Assembly: GCA_002315385.1 (NCBI GenBank)
Contig: DCHZ01000038.1
Coordinates: 1 to 10,424, forward strand
Direction of reading: 5' to 3'
Source: Firmicutes bacterium UBA1739
GTDB lineage: Bacteria > Bacillota > Clostridia > Peptostreptococcales > Anaerovoracaceae
DNA length: 10,424 nt
Shown: positions 6,421-10,424 of the stretch, piece after piece
Layout: the number at the start of each line of letters is the position of its first letter
Numbering within the stretch: position 1 is the first letter of the stretch
Position numbers and translations under genes: made by a program
Notes under the pieces: model-generated
Seen by the model: only the letters and a program-made list of their open reading frames with translations
What the model was told of the DNA's origin: nothing
Databases searched by the model: none

Positions 6421-7812
6421 TCAGCTTTTAAGCTGCCTGTCAGCAAACTCAATATTCTGCTCTCCTATATATGAAAGCTTTGTTATGCTATTGTTTTCAT
6501 CGTTATTTGCGCCGGTATTATCTCCGGTTCCGATTTTTTCATTCATTCTCATGAGAATTGCGGCAATTTCAGCTCTTGATGCATTATCCTTAGGTGCAAA
6601 CTGATTTTCCGATTTTCCGGTCATAATTCCGTTAGTTGTACACCACATAACAGGAGTAATCGCATACGATGAGATTTTATCCTTATCCGTGTATGAAAGA
6701 TTAAACATAAATGCTCCCTTGAAGCCTTTTCCCTTCATTTCCGCATATCGGTATAGGATTGAAGCCAGCTGCTCTCTTGTAATATTATCATTCGGAGCAA
6801 AAACAGTTTCCGTCTTTCCGGTCACAATTTTGTTCTTAGCCGCCCAGGATATTGCCTTTGAATACCATGAGTCTTTCTTTACATCGCTGAAGGATGAAAC
6901 TCCATCCGTTTCGGGAGAACCTTCTATTCTGTAAAGTACTGTTACTACCATACTTCTTGTAGCAGTCCCCAGCGGATTGAATTCGGTATCACTTACCCCG
7001 TTCATTAAATTGTTGCTGCTGACATAATTCACAGCTTCTGCATACCATGCAGTCTCCGGTACATCCTTAAAGCTGTTCTTCTCAGTGGGAACCGGTTCAT
7101 CAGTTCCTGCCTGTCCATTATTACTGTCTGAAACCTTTCCTGCGGAAATATCAATCATTCCCTCCCAATAATCCTGTGCTTCGGTTACAAATCGGACCGT
7201 TCCGTCAAATTTATCTACTCTGTAAATTGCGCAGAAGCCGGATTCTTCATCTGATATTCCGAAAGAAACAAGATATGCATCATCGTTCTGATCAATAATC
7301 TCACCCTCTTCCACACCATCATAACTGCTGTATTTGGTTACAGCAGACGGACGTGCAAGTTCTATCGCTTTTTCTTTTGTGATATCAACTCTCTGTGGGT
7401 TTTCATTAACCTTACCTGCGCTGATATCAATCATACCGCTGAAATAATCCTGTGCTTCGGTTACTAAACTTACGGCACCATCCAGTTTGCCTACCCTGTA
7501 AATTGCGCAGAAGCCGGATTCTTCATCTGATATTCCGAAAGAAACAAGATAAGCCTCCCCGTTCTGATCCAGAATTTCGCCTTTATCCACGCCGTCATAG
7601 CTGCTGTATTTCTCGACAGCATAAGGGCGTGCAAGTTTGATGGCTGTTTCTTCCGTAATCACTTTCTCTGCAGAATCCGTTTCTCCGGATTTTGTTGTCA
7701 CCTGTGCATTTCCGGAATCCGCAGCAGCATTATCGGCTGCAAATGTCATTCCCGGTATGCATGAAATAATCATGACACAACAAAGCATTAAACTGATAAT
7801 TTTTCTTTTCAT
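6421..7812 (-). CDS. Secreted S-layer-homology protein with a duplicated unknown domain
   Basis: The product is a 463-residue exported surface protein. A signal peptide occupies residues 1-25 or 1-26 (MKRK, hydrophobic core, TFAAD). IISC (15-18) also resembles a lipobox, but the later Ala-x-Ala-type site fits an SLH protein better. Two near-identical domains follow at 51-135 and 143-227, each ending in MIDISAGKV and containing one Cys (102 and 194). Three SLH modules lie at about 247-297, 307-358 and 372-425, with WYAEAVNYVSSNNLMNG, WYSKAISWAAKNKIVTG and ITPVMWCTTNGIMTG segments; such modules bind secondary cell-wall polymers. A short tail ends the protein. The start at ATG 7812 has GAGAGG about 9 nt upstream; the longer frame from 7836 has none. 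SLH assignment is firm; the repeated domain has only a weak PepSY-like appearance and I do not name it. Confidence 0.88.
   Translation of the reverse strand: MKRKIISLMLCCVMIISCIPGMTFAADNAAADSGNAQVTTKSGETDSAEKVITEETAIKLARPYAVEKYSSYDGVDKGEILDQNGEAYLVSFGISDEESGFCAIYRVGKLDGAVSLVTEAQDYFSGMIDISAGKVNENPQRVDITKEKAIELARPSAVTKYSSYDGVEEGEIIDQNDDAYLVSFGISDEESGFCAIYRVDKFDGTVRFVTEAQDYWEGMIDISAGKVSDSNNGQAGTDEPVPTEKNSFKDVPETAWYAEAVNYVSSNNLMNGVSDTEFNPLGTATRSMVVTVLYRIEGSPETDGVSSFSDVKKDSWYSKAISWAAKNKIVTGKTETVFAPNDNITREQLASILYRYAEMKGKGFKGAFMFNLSYTDKDKISSYAITPVMWCTTNGIMTGKSENQFAPKDNASRAEIAAILMRMNEKIGTGDNTGANNDENNSITKLSYIGEQNIEFADRQLKS
7133..7660 (-). repeat. Tandem 276-bp in-frame direct repeat inside the SLH gene
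   Basis: The two unknown domains of the SLH protein are offset by exactly 92 codons. At DNA level 7220-7275 and 7496-7551 are identical over 56 bp, and the flanking parts stay recognisably similar. Exact identity including third codon positions points to a recent duplication or to gene conversion between the copies. Confidence 0.85.
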
Positions 7813-7946
7813 ATTGTTTTTCCTCTCTTTCAACATTATTCTTATATATTCTTAAGGATCACTGCGAAATGCATTGAAATTTTCATGTTCTGACTGCTTT
7901 CGTTTATTATGTCAATCCTGTACGAATCACAATACAAATGTCTTTT

Positions 7947-8609
7947 TTACAACAGCCTTACTGCTTCTTTAATACTCAACGAAGCCATCTCTTCTTTATG
8001 CTCATCCACAAAGCTGCGCACCCATTCCGAATCTGTTTTGCTGTAATCACGCAGACTCCAGCCGATGGCTTTGTTAATGAAGAATTCATTGCTGTTTAAA
8101 TTTGCCAGAATGATTTTTTCCAGAATTTCGGTATCGGTTTTTTCTTTGTATTCCTGCTGAAAGTCTATTGCAGTTCTTCTGAGCCAGATGTTTTCATCAA
8201 CTGACCATTCCAGCATGATGGATTTCAATGACTCATCCTTCAGTACAATTCTCCCCACAAATGCATCAATGGTATCAACGGTTTCCCACCAGGACCGGTT
8301 CACTATCAGATACTTCAGTCTGTCAATATCCTCCGGTACGAGCTGCTTCTTATGTTTACCGATATATTCAAGAGCCACATATTGTGCTTCTCTGAAATCC
8401 ATATTCCATAAAAATGTCACTGTATTCCAGTCTAACATTTCTTTACCCGTCTCAGACAGATAAGGCCTGATTATTGTTTTAAGCTTTGGCTTTGGAATTC
8501 CAAGAAATTTAAAGCGGTTTTTCATATATGCGGACATTTTTTCAGCCTGCTCCGGATCTGCATTTTCCTTCAGTTCATTAATCAGATTATCAAACAGTTC
8601 TTCGACCAT
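7947..8609 (-). CDS. AlkD-like HEAT-repeat DNA glycosylase (DNA alkylation repair protein)
   Basis: The product is a cytosolic HEAT-like repeat protein of the AlkD family, which removes bulky or positively charged alkylated bases such as 3- and 7-alkylpurines without flipping the base. Numbered from the upstream ATG at 8618 (223 residues), SWWETVDTID (109-118) carries the Trp111 and Asp115 pair that corresponds to Trp109 and Asp113 of Bacillus cereus AlkD. Arg148 (in WLRRTAI) and Trp187 (in INKAIGWSLRDY) match the other active-site residues. All key residues are present and the length is typical. Start: GGAG (8620-8623) is only 1 nt from ATG 8618 but 10 nt from the in-frame ATG 8609, so 8609 (220 residues) is preferred. 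No terminator is evident between it and the SLH gene. Base specificity cannot be predicted. Confidence 0.87.
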   Translation of the reverse strand: MVEELFDNLINELKENADPEQAEKMSAYMKNRFKFLGIPKPKLKTIIRPYLSETGKEMLDWNTVTFLWNMDFREAQYVALEYIGKHKKQLVPEDIDRLKYLIVNRSWWETVDTIDAFVGRIVLKDESLKSIMLEWSVDENIWLRRTAIDFQQEYKEKTDTEILEKIILANLNSNEFFINKAIGWSLRDYSKTDSEWVRSFVDEHKEEMASLSIKEAVRLL

Positions 8610-8618
8610 TTCACTCAT

Positions 8619-8815
8619 TCTCCGGTTTATCGTTATTTTTTCGAAGGGTAGTTTGTTTTTTATTCTTTCGATGACTATGCCGGGATCTCTGAAATCCGGA
8701 TGCCCCGGTTTGTCCTTTCGGTTTTACAATTATTCTGATTTCCTGTGGCGTTATCAGCTGCGCTTTTTAGTATCAGGCAGTTCGTTCCGGACAGATTATG
8801 TAAAGCAGTAAGAAT
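8619..8815. other. Intergenic stretch upstream of the alkD-like gene
   Basis: No convincing gene, promoter or terminator is seen. A small imperfect hairpin lies near 8681-8700 (CCGGGAT and ATCCGG around CTCTGAA) without a T-run. A - strand frame is stop-free from 8766 to 8614 but has no ATG, GTG or TTG codon; it is discussed among the findings. Confidence 0.4.
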
Positions 8816-8863
8816 AAAAAAGCCCCTATTCCTATGATGAGTTTATCATAGAGGAATAGGAGC
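8816..8863 (-). terminator. Strong orphan intrinsic terminator
   Basis: CCTATTCC (8825-8832) pairs perfectly with GGAATAGG (8853-8860), and TATGAT (8833-8838) pairs with ATCATA (8845-8850) around a 6-nt loop, with a two-base bulge between. Two further outer pairs extend the stem beyond a C-A mismatch. On the - strand it is followed by six T residues (8816-8821). No - strand gene ends just before it: the nearest, at 9067, already has its own terminator. Confidence 0.8.
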
Positions 8864-8908
8864 GTCAATTACCGAATACGGCTGAGAAGCAGCTTAGCTA
8901 CTGATTTC
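8816..8908 (-). ncRNA. Candidate small RNA of about 90 nt
   Basis: A possible promoter (TTGTAA at 8935-8940, 18 nt, TAAAAT at 8911-8916) precedes the orphan terminator on the - strand. The transcript between them would contain small hairpins such as GCTG/CAGC around CTTCT and CCG/CGG around TATT, then the terminator stem. It contains no usable reading frame. The -35 is weak (4 of 6 consensus bases), and I recognise no known RNA family, so the boundaries are tentative. Confidence 0.3.
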
Positions 8909-9018
8909 AAATTTTATCTATTATCTGCCGTTCTTTACAATGAAAGATTTTCGAATAATGAGAACGGTAACTTCCGTAACTAAATCTGAATTAAAGAATG
9001 CAGCGGGTTTCTTATCAG

Positions 9019-9046
9019 AAAAAAGCACAGCATATTTCAGCTGTGC
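9019..9046 (-). terminator. Intrinsic terminator of the DWGD-motif gene
   Basis: Perfect 7-bp arms GCACAGC (9025-9031) and GCTGTGC (9040-9046) flank an 8-nt loop, followed on the - strand by six T residues (9019-9024). It starts 20 nt after the stop codon at 9067. A T-rich tract on the other side (9052-9059) could allow + strand function too. Confidence 0.82.
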
Positions 9047-9066
9047 AGATAGTTTTTTCTGTTATT

Positions 9067-9366
9067 TTATTCTTCGTTTTGGAATCTGAGTTTCAGTGAG
9101 GCATTGCATTCATCTTCAAAACACAGTTCAATGCATATTCTTTCTCCCAGAGCAGTGTATTTCCCGGTCACAATACCTTTGCGCAGATTTATTACCTCAT
9201 TATTATCGGCTGCTTCCTGCCCGGAAACATCACCCCAGTCGGCAGCTAAAAATCTGTTCAGCAGATAATTTGTTTCATCATTTAAAGCCGAATCTGCATC
9301 CAGAGCCGAATTGAATTTTTCTGAGTAACTCATCCTGATGTTAATATTTTCCTGTTCTTTATTCAT
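9067..9366 (-). CDS. Small hypothetical protein with a DWGD motif
   Basis: The product is a 99-residue acidic, soluble protein of unknown function. The region around LLNRFLAADWGDVSGQEAADNNE (positions 35-57, motif DWGD at 43-46) followed by a short beta-rich C-terminus (70-99, with ICIELCFEDE) resembles small uncharacterised Firmicutes proteins with a DWG-D/E signature after a helix. I recognise the pattern but not a named function. The frame, the independent downstream terminator and the protein-like composition support a real gene. The start is uncertain: ATG 9366 has no Shine-Dalgarno sequence, and the internal ATG (residue 12) has AGG directly against it. It stands alone between two terminators, so it is probably a single-gene transcript. 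Confidence 0.65.
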   Translation of the reverse strand: MNKEQENINIRMSYSEKFNSALDADSALNDETNYLLNRFLAADWGDVSGQEAADNNEVINLRKGIVTGKYTALGERICIELCFEDECNASLKLRFQNEE

Positions 9367-9519
9367 AATTATTCTACTGTATCATTGAAAACACCAGAGT
9401 AATGGAAATGGACACAAACGAGCAGCATACTTTTTTCACTTCTGCATTTATTCAGCCTGGATGCCGCGATTCCTCAGATGCTTTCCGGATTTCAAAATTC
9501 TGTAATTTCCGAAGATTTT
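9367..9519. other. Leader region of the DWGD-motif gene
   Basis: This AT-rich gap should hold the promoter of the small gene. TAGAAT near 9370-9375 and GATACA near 9379-9384 are possible -10 elements, but neither has a fitting -35, so I do not call a promoter. If TAGAAT were used, the mRNA would be almost leaderless, which would fit the missing ribosome binding site; this is speculative. Confidence 0.25.
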
Positions 9520-9551
9520 AAAAAAAGAAACCGGATCATTAAATGAGCCGG
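9520..9551 (-). terminator. Second, T-rich terminator after the membrane-protein gene
   Basis: CCGG (9531-9534) and CCGG (9548-9551) close a stem that continues as TCA/TGA after one mismatch. On the - strand it runs directly into TTTCTTTTTTT (9520-9530). It backs up the stronger hairpin at 9577-9602. Confidence 0.6.
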
Positions 9552-9576
9552 ATTCATGAAACCATCTCACATAAAT

Positions 9577-9602
9577 GCACAGAGGATCAATCTCCTCTGT
9601 GC
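9577..9602 (-). terminator. Perfect 10-bp hairpin just after the membrane-protein gene
   Basis: GCACAGAGGA (9577-9586) and TCCTCTGTGC (9593-9602) pair perfectly around a 6-nt loop, 23 nt beyond the stop codon at 9626. The following - strand bases (ATTTATG) are a weak T-run, so release may rely on the T-rich hairpin at 9520-9551; together they form a tandem terminator. Confidence 0.65.
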
Positions 9603-9625
9603 CTCGTACTTTAACTTCAAATGCC

Positions 9626-10366
9626 TCATTTCGTTTTTTTATACATTGCATCACTGGTCTGATCCAGAGATTCTTCCATATGCTGCTGCAGTTCGTCTTT
9701 CGAACGATACGGAGTGAAGAAATGAGTCTTTTCTCCGGCTTCAGCCTGTTTAACAACCATTTCCTGCTTGACATCATCATGGTTGACAATAACATCGTTT
9801 TCCTTACCGAAGTCCTTCATAGCCGTAAGCATGCTGGTGGAATAAACAACGTCGATAATAAAGAAACCGAAGAACAATCCGATGAAGAACGAGAATGCCA
9901 GATGCTCCGATAACCAGTAAATGCTTCCGATAAAATAGGGATGAATCAGCCAGTAATAAGCCGCTGCAAGCAAAACCCAGAAGAAAGTGAATTTAGGACA
10001 AATCATTCCGTGAATATTCCCCCAGTTTTTACGATAATCCCACAAACGTGTATTAAAACACTTTAACAGGACAATACCCGCAAAGTACTCCACTACGGTA
10101 ATCGTCAGGGACATCAGAATAAACAGAACAATCTGCCATCCTAAAGTTTCTCCGTAACCGAAATAATCACCTATTGCGGCAAATGAAAAGAGGATGCAGG
10201 CTGCAGTCCCGTAAATAGGCAGCCACGGTCCTACACAGAATCCCGGGTTAATCCATTTTCGCTCCGGATTCTTTCTTGAAAAGAAACGCCTGAAAAACAA
10301 CTCGATCACCCATCCTAAAGTTGACCCGATAAAAAATATAAAAGCCAGTACAAGTAACGTATTCAT
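9626..10366 (-). CDS. CmpB-like putative ABC transporter permease (PF06541 family)
   Basis: The product is a 246-residue integral membrane protein of the family annotated as putative ABC transporter permease (CmpB-type). Helices are seen at about 3-24, 47-67, 76-101, 126-145 and 155-177. Family motifs are FFIGSTLGWVIELFFR (11-26), NPGFCVGPWLPIYGTA (40-55) and EYFAGIVLLKCFNTRLWDY (93-111), followed by NIHGMICPKF (117-126). A charged cytosolic tail (183-246) is longer than in many relatives. No ATP-binding subunit gene is adjacent, so transport is not supported by context and the family name should be read with caution. The start at ATG 10366 has AAGGAGA (10372-10378) 5 nt upstream. It has its own promoter and tandem terminators, so it is probably monocistronic. 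Confidence 0.88.
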   Translation of the reverse strand: MNTLLVLAFIFFIGSTLGWVIELFFRRFFSRKNPERKWINPGFCVGPWLPIYGTAACILFSFAAIGDYFGYGETLGWQIVLFILMSLTITVVEYFAGIVLLKCFNTRLWDYRKNWGNIHGMICPKFTFFWVLLAAAYYWLIHPYFIGSIYWLSEHLAFSFFIGLFFGFFIIDVVYSTSMLTAMKDFGKENDVIVNHDDVKQEMVVKQAEAGEKTHFFTPYRSKDELQQHMEESLDQTSDAMYKKTK

Positions 10367-10395
10367 GATAATCTCCTTACATAAAACAGTTTAAG

Positions 10396-10424
10396 ATACT
10401 ATATAATTTTCTTTCAATAAGCAA
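10396..10424 (-). promoter_or_regulatory. Putative promoter of the membrane-protein gene
   Basis: TTGCTT (10419-10424), a 17-nt spacer and TAGTAT (10396-10401) on the - strand resemble a vegetative promoter, with a start near 10389 and a leader of about 23 nt that includes the AAGGAGA ribosome binding site. It abuts the window edge, so upstream elements cannot be seen. Confidence 0.45.

Noticed and set aside
7910..7915. Perfect TTGACA on the - strand upstream of the SLH gene
   Set aside because: No acceptable -10 lies 16-18 nt downstream (the sequence there is near CAGAAC). The alternative TATAAG closer to the gene has only a poor -35, so no promoter is called.
8921..9028. - strand GTG-started frame of 35 codons between the two terminators
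   Set aside because: Its start lies inside the terminator hairpin of the DWGD gene and has no ribosome binding site. The encoded stretch looks somewhat protein-like (SDLVTEVTVLIIRKSF), but that alone is too little to call a gene.
8940..9089. + strand ATG frame of 49 codons
   Set aside because: No ribosome binding site, and it runs antisense into the end of the DWGD-motif gene and through its terminator.
9448..9913. Open frames on both strands (9448-9795 minus, 9575-9913 plus)
   Set aside because: Both overlap the membrane-protein gene and its terminators and show no family features.
9626..10366. Functional ABC transporter inferred from the permease-like family name
   Set aside because: No ATP-binding or substrate-binding gene is adjacent in the window; only the family membership is supported.

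Overview
The window looks like chromosome of a low-GC, anaerobic Gram-positive bacterium, probably of the class Clostridia. The signs are AT-rich intergenic DNA, strong AGGAGG-type ribosome binding sites, an S-layer-homology protein, an XpaC/TelA operon, a four-cysteine TSCPD protein and a crotonase of clostridial type. I see no rRNA, tRNA, CRISPR array, insertion sequence or phage gene.

Layout. One small gene (127-378, four-Cys TSCPD protein) lies on the + strand. Every other gene is on the - strand, so transcription runs from right to left: a CmpB-like membrane protein (10366-9626) with its own promoter and tandem terminators; a small DWGD-motif protein (9366-9067) with a terminator; a gap of about 450 bp that holds an orphan terminator and possibly a small RNA; an AlkD-type DNA glycosylase (8609-7947); a secreted SLH protein with a duplicated unknown domain (7812-6421); then a likely operon xpaC - telA-like 2 - telA-like 1 - GyrI-like (6247 to 2199), led by an extended -10 promoter; and finally a crotonase (2023-1244) and a flavodoxin-fold oxidoreductase (1159-572), which end at a terminator facing the TSCPD gene.

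How the genes may work together. The centre of the window reads as an envelope and toxic-compound stress module. XpaC and two divergent TelA-family proteins are encoded in series, as in the known xpaC-yaaN pairing of Bacillus, and a GyrI-like protein follows 55 nt behind. GyrI-like hydrolases and AlkD-type glycosylases are also the two enzyme classes used for self-resistance to the cyclopropane-bearing DNA alkylator yatakemycin, so their presence within 6 kb is worth testing as a genotoxin-protection neighbourhood. That is inference from families, not proof.

Most unusual points: the crotonase has Thr132 where the second catalytic Glu of hydratases should be; two TelA paralogues differ in length and in translation signals; the SLH protein carries a recent 276-bp internal duplication; an orphan intrinsic terminator suggests an undescribed small RNA; and three short intergenic gaps contain protein-like open frames whose stops lie at or next to the next start codon.
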